The notes under the pieces were generated by a model. It made no database searches and was not told where the DNA came from. It worked only from the letters and a program-made list of their open reading frames with translations. Both the position numbers and the translations under genes were made by a program. From Paracoccus indicus (GTDB lineage Bacteria; Pseudomonadota; Alphaproteobacteria; Rhodobacterales; Rhodobacteraceae): a stretch of 64,000 nucleotides of DNA. Numbering within the stretch: the first letter of the stretch is position 1; every line of letters begins with the position of its first letter. Below are positions 12,811-24,463 of this stretch, piece by piece. The stretch covers positions 1-64,000 of the forward strand of contig NZ_PYWA01000003.1 of NCBI RefSeq assembly GCF_003056335.1, given 5' to 3'.

Positions 12811-13437
12811 TTATTCCGCGGCTGCTTCGGCTTCTTCGCCTTCCGAGTCATCACCTTCCGAACGCAGGGCGGACGGAGCGGCGATGTTGGCGACGACGAA
12901 GTCGCGGTCGATGGTCGGCTTCGCGCCTTCCGGCAGCTTGACGCTGCTGATGTGGATCGAGGTGCCGATGTCGACGCCTTCCAAGTCGACGGTGATGTGG
13001 TCGGGGATGTCGCCCGCGGTCACGATCATCTCGACTTCGTTGCGAACCGTCACCAGCGTGCCGCCCTTGCGCAGGCCGGGGCATTTGTCTTCGTTGATGA
13101 ATTCAACGGGGATGAACAGGTTCACCTTCGAGGTGCGGCGCAGGCGCATGAAGTCGATGTGGATCGGCAGATCCTTGACGACGTCGCGCTGCACGCCGCG
13201 GCAGATGACGCGGACGTCGTCCTGGCCTTCGACCTGCAGGTTCCACAGCGTGGACATGAAGCGGCCCTTGCGCAGCTGCGTCAGCAGCTTGTTGAAGTCG
13301 AACGCGATCGCGACGGGCTCTGCGCCGCCACCATACACGATACCGGGCACCTTGCCGTCACGGCGAGCTTGGCGGGCGGCCCCCTTGCCTGTCCCCGCGC
13401 GTGCCTCAGCCACCAGATCCGGAATCTCTTTGGCCAT
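12811..13437 (-). CDS. rplY: 50S ribosomal protein L25/general stress protein Ctc
   Basis: This 208-residue protein has the L25 5S-rRNA-binding domain at the N-terminus ([28 protein letters not shown]) and the longer TL5/CTC C-terminal beta domain ([25 protein letters not shown]…). It ends in an acidic Glu/Ala tail. It binds 5S rRNA in the large subunit. The ATG at 13437 follows AAGGAT; an upstream in-frame extension is not conserved in the family. Single gene with its own terminator. In many alphaproteobacteria pth follows rplY; here it does not. Confidence 0.96.
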   Translation of the reverse strand: MAKEIPDLVAEARAGTGKGAARQARRDGKVPGIVYGGGAEPVAIAFDFNKLLTQLRKGRFMSTLWNLQVEGQDDVRVICRGVQRDVVKDLPIHIDFMRLRRTSKVNLFIPVEFINEDKCPGLRKGGTLVTVRNEVEMIVTAGDIPDHITVDLEGVDIGTSIHISSVKLPEGAKPTIDRDFVVANIAAPSALRSEGDDSEGEEAEAAAE

Positions 13438-13646
13438 GTTATTTATCCTTAACCATATGTGATGACGCCGTCCTCCAAGGGTGCACGGCGACCAAGCGGT
13501 GCCCATAACGCAATCGCCCCGGGTTGTGAAGGTCGAAAATGACGTTCGCGTGTCTTGCGAGGGCGGGGTGCAACCTCGGTTTGACTTGGCGCGGCAATCG
13601 CAGATAACGCCCCTGTCCAACAGCTTGTCGGGAACGGGGGCGACAC

Positions 13647-14564
13647 GTGCAAGGCCGGATCATGTCGATCGATTATCTGCGCGTCCTTCTGGCGGGGTTC
13701 GTCGTGCTGGGGCATTCCGGCTTTGCCCGCGATACCATCGGCGACACCGGGCTGGCCATTGGCAACAGCATCCTGCGCGTGGCGGTGCCAGTCTTCACGA
13801 TCATCGCGGGCTATTTCCTGGCAGCCACCCTGCGCCGGGGTCGGCTGTCGCCTTGGGTGGGGCAGTTGCTGGCGATGTATGCCATCTGGTCGGGGGTCTA
13901 TCTGCTGTTCCTCTGGCCCTATTTCAGCGCGCGTCCGGTGGGTGACACCCTGCGTGAGCTGGTCTTGGGCTTCATGCACCTGTGGTTCCTGCAGGGCATC
14001 GCCATCGCGGGCATCATGCTGGGGGCGTTTCGCATGATGGGGCGGCGGGCGGTGATCGTATCTGCCATCGGCTTCGCGCTGCTGGGGCTGGGGCTGCAAT
14101 ACGCCCGCATGACTGGCCTGTCGCAGGTCCCGATCGAGCATTACCGCAACGGCCCGATGTATCTTTACCCCTATCTGGCGATGGGCTGGCTGCTGGCCGA
14201 GGGCGCGCGGATGCGTCTGGTCGCACTGGCCGCTGCGGTCGGGCTGGCCCTGACCGTGGCCGAGAACATGTTCTGGATCGCCCGCGTTGGCGACGACCCG
14301 CTGTTGGAGATCCCCCTGGGCCATTTCCTGCTGTGTCCGGCGATCTTCCTGCTGGTCCGGCGCATCCCGATGCCCGCAACGACCCTGCCTCTGGGGGCGG
14401 CGGCTGCGGGCATCTACGTGATGCATGTGATCGTGCTGCAGGGTCTGCCGCTGATCGGGGTCGACGACCTGCTGGTCGCCGTTGTGCTGGGGATCGCGCT
14501 GCCTTTCGCCGTGGTCTGGGCGCAGAAGGCGGTCGCGGTCAGGCTATCGGGTATTCGTCGGTAA
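13647..14564 (+). CDS. Acyltransferase family 3 membrane protein
   Basis: This 305-residue polytopic protein begins with [24 protein letters not shown], the acyltransferase-3 signature (R-I-x-x-x-D-x-LR, then the catalytic His in G-H). About ten hydrophobic helices follow. Family members transfer acetyl, succinyl or other acyl groups to exported sugars (surface polysaccharide or OpgC-like glucans). The specific substrate cannot be read from sequence. The GTG at 13647 is preceded by GGGGGCG and keeps the conserved N-terminus; an ATG at 13662 is the alternative. The 3' end overlaps the convergent lldD-like gene by 26 bases. Confidence 0.8.
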   Translation: MQGRIMSIDYLRVLLAGFVVLGHSGFARDTIGDTGLAIGNSILRVAVPVFTIIAGYFLAATLRRGRLSPWVGQLLAMYAIWSGVYLLFLWPYFSARPVGDTLRELVLGFMHLWFLQGIAIAGIMLGAFRMMGRRAVIVSAIGFALLGLGLQYARMTGLSQVPIEHYRNGPMYLYPYLAMGWLLAEGARMRLVALAAAVGLALTVAENMFWIARVGDDPLLEIPLGHFLLCPAIFLLVRRIPMPATTLPLGAAAAGIYVMHVIVLQGLPLIGVDDLLVAVVLGIALPFAVVWAQKAVAVRLSGIRR

Positions 14565-15708
14565 AGCCGCGCGGGATCAGCAGGTTCTGCGGCCCGACGT
14601 TCTTCAGGTCGCGTTCCCCGCAAAGCGCCATGCTGATATCCAGCTCCTTGCGGATGACCTCCAGCGCGGTGGTGACGCCGGCTTCGCCCATGGCGCCGAG
14701 GCCGTGGATATAGGCCCGCCCGATCCATGTCGCATGCGCCCCAAGCGCCAGCGCCTTCAGCACGTCCTGACCCGACCGGATGCCGCTGTCCATATGCACC
14801 TCGACCCGGTCGCCGACGGCCTTGACGATATGCGGCAGCATGCGGATCGAGGAGAGCGCCCCGTCCAGCTGACGCCCCCCATGGTTGCTGACGATGATCG
14901 CATCCGCGCCGAAATCGGAGGCGATGCGGGCGTCCTCAGGGTCCAGAATACCCTTCAGGATCAGCTTGCCGCCCCACATCTCGCGGATGCGGGCGACCTT
15001 GTCCCAATCCAGCTTGGGGTCGAACTGCTTGTGCGTCCAATCCATCAGCGAACTGGTGTCCCCGACCCCCTTGGCATGGCCGACGATATTGCCGAAGAAG
15101 CGGCGCTTGGTCTTCAGCATGCCCATGCCCCACCGCCAGCGCGTGGAAAGATCCAGCATCGTCGGCAGCGTCATCTTGGGCGGCGTGGAGAGCCCGTTCT
15201 TCAGATCCTTGTGACGCTGCCCCAGGATCTGCAGGTCCAACGTCAACACCAGCGCGCTGCAATTGGCGGCCTTGGCGCGTTCGATGATGGCCGACAGGAA
15301 ATCCTGATCCTTCATCACGTACAGCTGGAACATGAAGGGCTTGGTCGTATGGGCGGCCACATCCTCGATCGAGCAGATCGACATGGTCGACAGCGTATAG
15401 GGCACACCGAACTTCTCGGCGGCGCGGGCGGCGTGGATCTCTCCGTCGGCATGCTGCATGCCGGTCATGCCGACCGGGGCCAGCCCTACCGGCATCGTCA
15501 CCGGCATGCCGATCATGTCGCCGCCCAGCTTGCGGTCAGACATGTCCACGGCCACCTTCTGGCGCAGCTTCAGCTTGGCAAAATCGGTCGTGTTCTCGCG
15601 GAAGGTCTGCTCGGTATAGCTGCCCGATTCCGCATAATCATAGAACATCTTGGGCGTTCGTGCCCGATGCAGCCTCTTCAGATCCTCGATCGAGGTGATC
15701 ACCCCCAT
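14539..15708 (-). CDS. FMN-dependent alpha-hydroxy-acid dehydrogenase (L-lactate dehydrogenase-like)
   Basis: This 389-residue TIM-barrel flavoprotein has LAPVGMTGMQHADGE near the N-terminus, a TLDLQILGQRHKD segment, KGILDPEDA, and the active-site signature IVSNHGGRQLDG with the catalytic base histidine. It closes with HMDSGIRSGQDVLKALALGA. It oxidises L-lactate or a related 2-hydroxy acid and passes electrons to quinone or oxygen. Length and motifs fit LldD. The start at 15708 is chosen because GGGGAGG sits nine bases before it; ATG 15717 would be too close to that site. No lactate permease or regulator is adjacent, so the exact substrate is uncertain. Confidence 0.88.
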   Translation of the reverse strand: MGVITSIEDLKRLHRARTPKMFYDYAESGSYTEQTFRENTTDFAKLKLRQKVAVDMSDRKLGGDMIGMPVTMPVGLAPVGMTGMQHADGEIHAARAAEKFGVPYTLSTMSICSIEDVAAHTTKPFMFQLYVMKDQDFLSAIIERAKAANCSALVLTLDLQILGQRHKDLKNGLSTPPKMTLPTMLDLSTRWRWGMGMLKTKRRFFGNIVGHAKGVGDTSSLMDWTHKQFDPKLDWDKVARIREMWGGKLILKGILDPEDARIASDFGADAIIVSNHGGRQLDGALSSIRMLPHIVKAVGDRVEVHMDSGIRSGQDVLKALALGAHATWIGRAYIHGLGAMGEAGVTTALEVIRKELDISMALCGERDLKNVGPQNLLIPRGFTDEYPIA

Positions 15709-15766
15709 GTCGCCCATCCTCCCCATGTGCAGGCAAATTGGTAGCAGCGCCCCCCGCCGCGTGCAA

Positions 15767-16027
15767 TCACCGCATCGCGGCGCGGCGCAACGCCTCGGGG
15801 ACGACGGGCCCCTGCAGGGCGCGGGCGCGGGCGCGCAGGGCCTCGGCGCGCGATGCGGTGGCAGCCTCGACCGGGGCGGGGTCGGCGGCAGCGGCCCTCG
15901 CATGCACCGGCACCGCGGGTTCTGCCAGCAGCTGGCTGGTCGGCAGCAGCTCGGGGTAGTCGCCATCACCCCCGCAGGCAGCAAGGGCAGCGACAAGGAT
16001 CAGCGCAAGGCGGGGTGCATGTGTCAT
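15767..16027 (-). CDS. Small hypothetical lipoprotein
   Basis: The frame encodes 86 residues, with a signal peptide MTHAPRLALILVAALAAC whose cysteine at residue 18 fits a lipobox (A-L-A-A-C is weak but typical of this clade). The mature part is short, Ala/Arg/Pro-rich and without a recognised domain, ending in an arginine-rich helix (SRAEALRARARAL). The ATG at 16027 is preferred to a further upstream start because it opens directly on the signal peptide. It is upstream of and co-directional with the lldD-like gene, and divergent from the TetR gene. Function unknown. Confidence 0.6.
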   Translation of the reverse strand: MTHAPRLALILVAALAACGGDGDYPELLPTSQLLAEPAVPVHARAAAADPAPVEAATASRAEALRARARALQGPVVPEALRRAAMR

Positions 16028-16110
16028 GGCCACATGATTACGCGCAGGCCGGGGCGGCGGCAACGGCCCTGATGCCTTTTCACCGCCCCCCGCGCGGGCT
16101 AGAACGGCGC

Positions 16111-16698
16111 ATGGCCCGCACCCAAGGTTCCCGCGCCGAGATCACCGGCCCCCTGCTTCGCGACGAAGCCCGCCGCCTGTTCGCAAGACAGGGCTATGCG
16201 GCCGTGTCCATGCGCCAGATCGCGGCGGCGGTGGGTGTGCAGGCGGGGGCGCTCTATGCCTATACGCCTGACAAGCAGGCGCTGCTGCACGATCTGCTGG
16301 AAAGCCACATGCAGGACCTGCTGGCGGCTTGGACCGACACCCCCGAGGCCGACGCCCTGACGCGGCTTGAACGTTTCGTCCGCTTCCACATCGGCTTCAG
16401 CCTGGACCATCCCGACGCGGTCTTCCTGTCCTACATGGAGCTGCGCAACCTCAGCCCCGAAAACTTTGCCGCCATCGCCGAATTGCGCGGCCGCTACGAG
16501 GCCGCGCTGGAACGCATCCTGCGCGACGGCAACGCCGCGAATGTCATGCGGCTCGAGGACCCCAAGCTGACCACCCTGGCGCTGATCGCGATGCTGACCG
16601 GCGTCACCAACTGGTACCGCGAGGGCGGGCGTCTTGATCGCGACCGGATCGCGGATATCTACTGGGGACTTGCACGCGGTGCCGTAGGGGCGCATTGA
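16111..16698 (+). CDS. TetR/AcrR family transcriptional regulator
   Basis: This 195-residue protein has an N-terminal TetR helix-turn-helix (LRDEARRLFARQGYAAVSMRQIAAAVG, then ALYAYTPDKQALL) followed by an all-helical ligand-binding domain. The C-terminal part resembles the subgroup with the TetR_C_33-type region (VRFHIGFSLDHPDAVFLSYMELRNL). Many regulators of this subgroup control fatty-acid or acyl-CoA metabolism, but no such genes are adjacent, so the target is unknown. It is divergent from the small lipoprotein gene with about 80 bases between, which may be its operator region. Confidence 0.88.
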   Translation: MARTQGSRAEITGPLLRDEARRLFARQGYAAVSMRQIAAAVGVQAGALYAYTPDKQALLHDLLESHMQDLLAAWTDTPEADALTRLERFVRFHIGFSLDHPDAVFLSYMELRNLSPENFAAIAELRGRYEAALERILRDGNAANVMRLEDPKLTTLALIAMLTGVTNWYREGGRLDRDRIADIYWGLARGAVGAH

Positions 16699-16773
16699 TC
16701 GCATCTTCTCGGTTGCCCAAATACCCATTCCGCCCAGCTTGCCGCAGGGCGCATCATCGCAGATAATCAGACC

Positions 16774-18693
16774 ATGGCCCTCCCTCCCGGTTTCCTCGAC
16801 GAGATCCGCAATCGCGTTCCGATCAGCCGCGTGATCGGCAAGAAGGTGGTGTGGGATCTGCGCAAGTCGAACCAGGCGCGGGGCGACTGGTGGGCGCCTT
16901 GCCCCTTCCACCAGGAAAAATCCGCCAGCTTCCACTGCGACGACCAGAAGGGCTTCTATTACTGCTTCGGCTGTCAGGCCAAGGGCGATGCCCTGACCTT
17001 CCTGCGCGAGGCCGACGGCCTCGAATTCATGGATGCCGTCAAGCTGCTGGCTGCCGAGGCCGGGCTGCAGATGCCCGAACCCGACCCGCGCGCCCGCGAA
17101 CGCACCGACCTGCGCAGCAAGCTTCTGGAGGTGACCGAGGCCGCCTGCCGCTGGTTCCGCCTGCAGCTTCAGACATCATCGGCCGCCGCCGCGCGCGACT
17201 ATCTGGACCGTCGTGGGCTGGACGCGGCCACGCTGGAACGCTTCGAGATCGGCTTTGCCCCCGACAGCCGCCAGGCGCTGACCACGGCCTTGCGCGAAAA
17301 GGGCTTCCCCGAGGCGCTCATCATTCAGGCCGGCATGTCGGCCAAGCCCGACAACGGCGGCGCGATCTATGACCGCTTCCGCGACCGCATCATCTTTCCC
17401 ATCCGTGACGGGCAGGGCCGCTGCATCGGCTTCGGCGGTCGCGCGATGGACCCGAACGCGCGGGCGAAATACCTCAACAGCCCGGAAACGCCGCTCTTCG
17501 ACAAGGGGCGCAACCTCTACAACCTCGGGCCCGCGCGGAGTGCGGTCGCCAAGGGCCAGCGCCTTGTCGTGGCCGAGGGCTATATGGATGTGATCGCCTT
17601 GGCGCGGGCGGGCTTCGAAGGGGCCGTCGCCCCCTTGGGGACGGCCATCACCGAAGACCAGCTGCGCCTGATGTGGCGCGTCTCGCCCGAGCCGGTCATC
17701 GCGCTGGACGGCGATGCGGCGGGGCAGCGGGCGGCGCAACGGCTGATCGACCTGGCGCTGCCGATGACGGGACCGGGGCAGGCCCTGCGTTTCGTCATCC
17801 TTCCCGCGGGGCAGGACCCCGACGATCTGATCAAATCGTCGGGGCCGGGTGCCATGGGGGCGCTTCTGGACGGGGCAAAGCCGCTGCTGGATCTGCTCTG
17901 GGCGCGGGAAACCGAAGGGCAGGTCTTCGACAGCCCCGAGCGCAAGGCCGCGCTGGACCGCCGCCTGCAGGAAGCCGTCGCCCGCATCCCGGACGAGCTG
18001 ACCCGCGGCCATTACACCGAGGAGATCCGCCGCAAGCGGTGGGAGGCCTTTGGTGGCGGCGCCCGCAAGAAGGCGCAGTCCAACTGGCAGCCAGCCAACG
18101 GCCGCAATGCAGGCGGCAAGCGGGGCGGCCAGCCCTCGGTCCCGCGCGGGCCCCTGCCGCCGGTCAACCTGAACATGCCCGAACACGGCGAGGATCTGCT
18201 GGAAGGGGCGGCCCTGCTGATCTGCGCGTTGCGCCCCTCGATGGTGGCGATGGTCGAGGCACGGCTGGAACGCCTGGTCCCGCGCGATGCCGAACGCGGC
18301 GCGCTGCTTCACGATCTGCTGACCCAGGGCGAAAGCCAGATGGGGCGGCGCTGCCTTGAAACCTTGCGCCGCGACGCCCATCTGGGTCTGACCCCGAACG
18401 TGATCCAGCAGCAAGAGGATACCGCCGCCGCCGCAATCCTGCACAACCTTCTGGACCGGCTGGAAGCGGCCCGTGCCACAAGCCACGAACTGGCCCGCGC
18501 CGAAAGCGAGATCCAGGGCGAGGCCGACGAAGGGCTGACCTGGCGCATCAGCCAGACCACCCGCGCCCGTCACTTGGCCGAACGTCCTGAACTGGAGACC
18601 AGCGGCGACATGGACGAAGACCGCAATGCCCTGTCGGCACAGCTGTCGGGATGGCTGAACGGAGAGATCTGGCGCAAGCCCTCGGGGCGGTGA
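16774..18693 (+). CDS. dnaG: DNA primase
   Basis: This 639-residue primase synthesises RNA primers for replication. The N-terminal CHC2 zinc finger is clear (C43, H46, C64, C67). The TOPRIM catalytic core shows VVAEGYMDVIAL and the metal-binding ALDGDAAG, and the helicase-interacting C-terminal domain follows a basic linker (about 430-470). Length is normal. It is directly upstream of rpoD, with 163 bases between, the macromolecular-synthesis arrangement without rpsU, as in other alphaproteobacteria. Confidence 0.97.
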   Translation: MALPPGFLDEIRNRVPISRVIGKKVVWDLRKSNQARGDWWAPCPFHQEKSASFHCDDQKGFYYCFGCQAKGDALTFLREADGLEFMDAVKLLAAEAGLQMPEPDPRARERTDLRSKLLEVTEAACRWFRLQLQTSSAAAARDYLDRRGLDAATLERFEIGFAPDSRQALTTALREKGFPEALIIQAGMSAKPDNGGAIYDRFRDRIIFPIRDGQGRCIGFGGRAMDPNARAKYLNSPETPLFDKGRNLYNLGPARSAVAKGQRLVVAEGYMDVIALARAGFEGAVAPLGTAITEDQLRLMWRVSPEPVIALDGDAAGQRAAQRLIDLALPMTGPGQALRFVILPAGQDPDDLIKSSGPGAMGALLDGAKPLLDLLWARETEGQVFDSPERKAALDRRLQEAVARIPDELTRGHYTEEIRRKRWEAFGGGARKKAQSNWQPANGRNAGGKRGGQPSVPRGPLPPVNLNMPEHGEDLLEGAALLICALRPSMVAMVEARLERLVPRDAERGALLHDLLTQGESQMGRRCLETLRRDAHLGLTPNVIQQQEDTAAAAILHNLLDRLEAARATSHELARAESEIQGEADEGLTWRISQTTRARHLAERPELETSGDMDEDRNALSAQLSGWLNGEIWRKPSGR

Positions 18694-18856
18694 ACCTGCG
18701 CGGCGGGCGCGAATCACCGGATGCCGGGATTGCGAATCATCAGCGCGGACGGCCTTTGAATCGGCCGGGAACCGCGCTAGAAACGATATAATTTTGCAGT
18801 GATTCGCCAAATCGGCCGAATCGCCTGCCCAAGACCGCGCCGAGAAGGAGCCCTGG

Positions 18857-20837
<1,981 letters not shown>

Positions 20838-20848
<11 letters not shown>

Positions 20849-21263
20849 GCTGAGAGAAGTCGATGGGCTGGGGTACTTCTTGTATCGCAGCTCTGCCGCA
20901 CCCGGATTGAGCAGCGGCGACACGCAGGACATTCTTCGTTCGGCGCGTCACCGCAATCAGGCGCTTGGCCTGACGGGCTGCCTGCACTTCGAGGACGGGA
21001 TGTTCTTCCAGTGGCTGGAAGGCCCCAAGGAAGGGCTGATCGAGGTCGTCGAGTTGATCCTTGAAGACGACCGCCACGAGGATATTACCATTCTGGATCA
21101 GGGCGCATTGGACCTGCGCCGGTTCCAGGATTGGCGGATGCGTTTTTCCGACAAGGATCGCGCCTCGTTGATGGATTGGTTCGCCAGCTCGGGGAAATCC
21201 ACCGTGCGTCCGCAGGATTACGCGGGCGCGGTGGTGGCCTTTCTGGTATCCATCGCCATTTGA
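20838..21263 (+). CDS. BLUF-domain blue-light photoreceptor protein, overlapping rpoD
   Basis: This 141-residue single-domain protein matches BLUF (flavin-binding blue-light sensor). The photochemical residues are all present at AppA spacing: Y16 (AppA Y21), N40 (N45), Q58 (Q63), W99 (W104) and M101 (M106), within [17 protein letters not shown] and FFQWLEGP. No effector domain follows, so it acts through protein contacts, as short BLUF proteins do. The TTG at 20838 is the only start that includes the first strand; it lies 11 bases inside the end of rpoD, implying translational coupling to the primary sigma factor. The partner is not evident. Whether light tunes RpoD itself is speculation. Confidence 0.85.
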
Positions 21264-21329
21264 CGGCTGCCCTTGCAGGCCGGGCACGAAAAGTGAACAC
21301 TGGCCGAAATATCAAGGGACAGTGCGGCG

Positions 21330-22742
21330 ATGCAGGGATTTGAGGACATGATCTGGTGGCAGGGCGGTCAAGCGCTGGCATTTGCCTGCGTGGTCGCGCT
21401 GATCGCCATCATGGGTTGGTTCCGCGCGGCGGGACAGCAGCGTCGCGGCGCCGCCGATCTGTCGGCATTGCAAGCTCAACTGCACCAACGTGACGTGGCC
21501 TTGGGCCAGTTGCAGGCGCGGCATGATTTGCTGGCCGACCGCCTGTCGCAGCTTGAGGAAGAGCGCGACGGCCTGACCGATGCGCTGCACCGGGCGCATC
21601 AATCTACCAATCGGCTGGAAACCCAATTGGCGCAGCATCGCCTTGGTGCCGAAAAGGACGCCGAGGCCGCCGCGCGCGAGATTGCCACTCTGCGCGAGAT
21701 GCGGGCCGAGATGACGGCGCAGTTCAAGCTGTTATCCGCGGAAACCCTGCGTGTGCAGCAAGGGCAGATTCAGCAGGCGCAGAACGATCAGCTGAACGCG
21801 CTGCTGAACCCCTTCCGCGACCAGGTGAACCGCTTCCAGACCGAGATGCAGACCCGTAATAAGATCCTGGACGAGGAATCCGCCCGGCTGCGCGAACAGA
21901 TCCTGTCGCTGCACAACCGATCTGAGCAGATCTCACGCGAGGCGATGAACCTGACGCGGGCCTTGAAGGGCGACAAGCAGCGGCAGGGAGCCTGGGGCGA
22001 GATGGTGCTGGAACGCATCCTTGAAGAATCCGGCCTGATGGATGGCACGCATTACGACTTGCAATCCAGCTGGCGCGATGACGACGGCAAGCTGTGGCGA
22101 CCCGATGTTGTCGTGAAGATGCCGCGCGGCAAGGTCATGGTGATCGACAGCAAGGTCTCGCTGAACGATTACGAGGTTTCGGTGACCCATGACGACCCCG
22201 CCGAAGCGCAGGCGGCCCTGCGCCGCCATGTCGCCGCGATCCGCGCCCATATCTCGACGCTGTCGGCCAAGGGCTATCACCGGATGGATGACGCCTCGGT
22301 CGATTATGTGCTGATGTTCATCCCGATCGAGGGCGCATTCTCGGACGCGCTGCGGGCCGATCCGACGCTGGCCTCCTTCGCGATGGAGGGGCGTGTGGGG
22401 CTGACGACGCCGACCACGCTGATGCTGACTTTGCGGACTATTGAACATATCTGGGCGGTCGAACGGCGCGAGAGCAATGCGATGGAGATCGCAAGGCGCG
22501 CGGGGCAGCTCTACGACAAGGTCGCGGGTTTCGTCGACGCGATGGAGGGGGTCGGCAAGGCGCTGGATCAGGCCAACCGCGCCCATGGGCAGGCGATGGA
22601 TCGTTTGACGCGCGGATCGGGCAACGTCATCCGCCAGGTCGAGATGCTGCGCGGGCTCGGGGCGCGGACCTCCAAGCAGATTGCATTGGACCATGATCGC
22701 GGCGACGATGAGGCCTTGTCCGGACCCGAGGCTGCGGAATGA
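21330..22742 (+). CDS. rmuC: DNA recombination protein RmuC
   Basis: This 470-residue protein has an N-terminal membrane anchor (about 8-27) and a long coiled coil (about 45-210). The RmuC nuclease-like domain follows (WGEMVLERILEESGL … WRPDVVVKMPRGKVMVIDSKVSLNDYE … FIPIEGAFSDAL), in which DSK and upstream acidic residues are the PD-(D/E)XK-like core. RmuC limits inversions between short inverted repeats in E. coli. It shares four bases (ATGA) with yjbQ downstream and follows the BLUF gene by 66 bases. Confidence 0.93.
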   Translation: MQGFEDMIWWQGGQALAFACVVALIAIMGWFRAAGQQRRGAADLSALQAQLHQRDVALGQLQARHDLLADRLSQLEEERDGLTDALHRAHQSTNRLETQLAQHRLGAEKDAEAAAREIATLREMRAEMTAQFKLLSAETLRVQQGQIQQAQNDQLNALLNPFRDQVNRFQTEMQTRNKILDEESARLREQILSLHNRSEQISREAMNLTRALKGDKQRQGAWGEMVLERILEESGLMDGTHYDLQSSWRDDDGKLWRPDVVVKMPRGKVMVIDSKVSLNDYEVSVTHDDPAEAQAALRRHVAAIRAHISTLSAKGYHRMDDASVDYVLMFIPIEGAFSDALRADPTLASFAMEGRVGLTTPTTLMLTLRTIEHIWAVERRESNAMEIARRAGQLYDKVAGFVDAMEGVGKALDQANRAHGQAMDRLTRGSGNVIRQVEMLRGLGARTSKQIALDHDRGDDEALSGPEAAE

Positions 22743-23161
22743 TCACTGAATTTACCATCGACACCCAAGGCCCCGCCTGCCACGAATTCACCCGAGAGGT
22801 CGGAAACTGGTTGCGGAACAGCGGTGCCGCCGACGGCCTGCTGACGCTAATGGTGCAGCATACTTCATGTTCGCTGCTGATTCAGGAAAACGCTGATCCC
22901 GATGTGCAGGTCGACCTGCTGGGATGGCTGGACCGGATTGCGCCGCCCGCCGATCATCTGTCGATGGGGTGGATCACGCATCGCTACGAAGGCCCCGACG
23001 ACATGCCCGCGCATCTGAAGGCCTCGGTCCTGCCGGTCAGCCTGCAGGTGCCGGTGTCGCAGGGGCGGATGATGCTGGGGCGGTGGCAGGGGATCTATCT
23101 GGTCGAACATCGCCGCGCACCGCACAGGCGTCAGGTCGCGGCGATGTTCCAGCCGCTTTAG
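22739..23161 (+). CDS. YjbQ/UPF0047 family protein (secondary thiamine-phosphate synthase activity)
   Basis: This 140-residue protein matches the UPF0047 family: VQHTSCSLLIQENADPDVQVDL in the middle, HRYEGPDDMPAHLKA, and LGRWQGIYLVEHR near the end, with conserved His residues that bind metal. Members show weak thiamine-phosphate synthase activity, but the physiological role is unresolved. Its start overlaps rmuC by four bases and its end overlaps the convergent SDR gene by four bases. No thiamine genes are nearby, so a thiamine role is not supported by context. Confidence 0.9.
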   Translation: MITEFTIDTQGPACHEFTREVGNWLRNSGAADGLLTLMVQHTSCSLLIQENADPDVQVDLLGWLDRIAPPADHLSMGWITHRYEGPDDMPAHLKASVLPVSLQVPVSQGRMMLGRWQGIYLVEHRRAPHRRQVAAMFQPL

Positions 23162-23829
23162 TTCTGCGGCATCAGGTAGGTTTCGCGGATGACGGCGCGG
23201 GCGGGCGCTTGGATCATCTGCATCACGGCTTCGGCCACGTCCTGCGCCTGCAGCTTGTCGGGCGCGCCGTCGTCGAAGAAGGCGGTATCAACCATGCCCG
23301 GTGCCACCACCGAACAACGGCCACCCCATTCGCGCATCTCCTCGGCCAGGTTGCCCGCATAGCCGTGGACGAACCACTTGGTCGCCCCATAGATCGAGCC
23401 CGAGATATGCCTGCGCCCCGCCGCAGATCCCGTCAGGACCAGCGTGCCCTTGGTCTTGCGCAGTTCCGGCAGGGTGGCGCGTGCGGTCATGATGACGCCC
23501 ATGACGTTCAGATCGACCATGCCCTTGATGTCGTCCAGATCGCCCGCCTCGGTGCCGGGTTTGGACAGCCCGCGCCCGGCATTGGCGAAGGCCGCATCGA
23601 TGCCGCCGAAACGATCTGTGGTTTGGGCGACGGCATTGGTCAGCGCCTGCATGTCGGTCGCGTCCCCGGTGACGACCAGCGCCTTGTCGCCCAGTTCCTG
23701 CGCCAGATCCGACAGCTTGTCTTCCGACCGGGCAAAGAGCGCGACGTTCCAGCCCGCCTTGACGGCGCTTCGCGCGGTTGCGGCGCCGATGCCGGATGAT
23801 GCGCCGGTGATGAACAGGGTCTTGGCCAT
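23158..23829 (-). CDS. SDR family NAD(P)-dependent oxidoreductase
   Basis: This 223-residue classical short-chain dehydrogenase has the cofactor motif TGASSGIG (about 8-15), FANAGRG for NNAG, the catalytic Ser in VLTGSAAG, and YGATK as YxxxK. The best general match is to the YdfG/serine-3-dehydrogenase-like clade (DLNVMGVIMTARATLP), but substrate is not predictable. The ATG at 23829 gives the standard N-terminus MAKTLFITGA; upstream in-frame codons are rejected. It is convergent with yjbQ and divergent from nrdR. Confidence 0.88.
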   Translation of the reverse strand: MAKTLFITGASSGIGAATARSAVKAGWNVALFARSEDKLSDLAQELGDKALVVTGDATDMQALTNAVAQTTDRFGGIDAAFANAGRGLSKPGTEAGDLDDIKGMVDLNVMGVIMTARATLPELRKTKGTLVLTGSAAGRRHISGSIYGATKWFVHGYAGNLAEEMREWGGRCSVVAPGMVDTAFFDDGAPDKLQAQDVAEAVMQMIQAPARAVIRETYLMPQN

Positions 23830-23992
23830 TGTCTTTCCAATCCTATGAAATTCCGTGGAAAAGCTGCCCTCGAACGCGGCTTTCACGTCACAGGTTCCGA
23901 AACGCCCATCTTGTGTGCCACGGATAGTGCTACCCAAGCCCTGCCAAGATCCCTATAGTGGCTGCGGATTGCCGGATCGAAGGGACAACGGA

Positions 23993-24463
23993 ATGCGCTG
24001 CCCGTTTTGCGGAAACGTGGATACTCAGGTCAAGGACTCGCGTCCGGCCGAAGACAATGTGGCGATCCGCCGACGCCGGTTCTGCCCGTCCTGCTCGGGG
24101 CGGTTCACCACCTATGAACGCGTGCAGCTGCGCGATCTGGTGGTCGTCAAATCCAACGGCAAGCGTGAGGATTTCGACCGCGACAAGATGGCCCGTTCGA
24201 TCCGGATCGCCATGCAGAAGCGCCCGGTCGAGCCCGAGCGCATCGAGCAGATGATCAGCGGCATCGTCCGTCGCCTCGAAAGCACGGGCGAGACCGACAT
24301 TCCCTCGAAGGCCATCGGCGAGATCGTGATGGAGGCCCTGTCGCGCATCGACAACGTCGGCTATGTGCGTTTCGCCAGCGTCTACAAGAACTTCCAGGAT
24401 GCGGATGACTTCGACAAATTCGTATCCGAACTGCGCCCCGGCGCCACCAAGATTGACCTCTGA
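23993..24463 (+). CDS. nrdR: Transcriptional repressor NrdR
   Basis: This 156-residue regulator represses ribonucleotide reductase genes when dATP is high. It carries the N-terminal zinc ribbon ([11 protein letters not shown] … [14 protein letters not shown]) and an ATP-cone ([17 protein letters not shown]…). Length and order are typical. The ATG at 23993 begins exactly at MRCPFCG. It is upstream of ribD, which overlaps its end, a linkage widely conserved in proteobacteria (nrdR-ribD). Confidence 0.97.
   Translation: MRCPFCGNVDTQVKDSRPAEDNVAIRRRRFCPSCSGRFTTYERVQLRDLVVVKSNGKREDFDRDKMARSIRIAMQKRPVEPERIEQMISGIVRRLESTGETDIPSKAIGEIVMEALSRIDNVGYVRFASVYKNFQDADDFDKFVSELRPGATKIDL

Noticed and set aside
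18756..18792. rpoD promoter with TTGAAT and TATAAT
   Set aside because: The spacer is 25 bases, too long for a sigma-70 promoter; only the TATAAT hexamer is noted.
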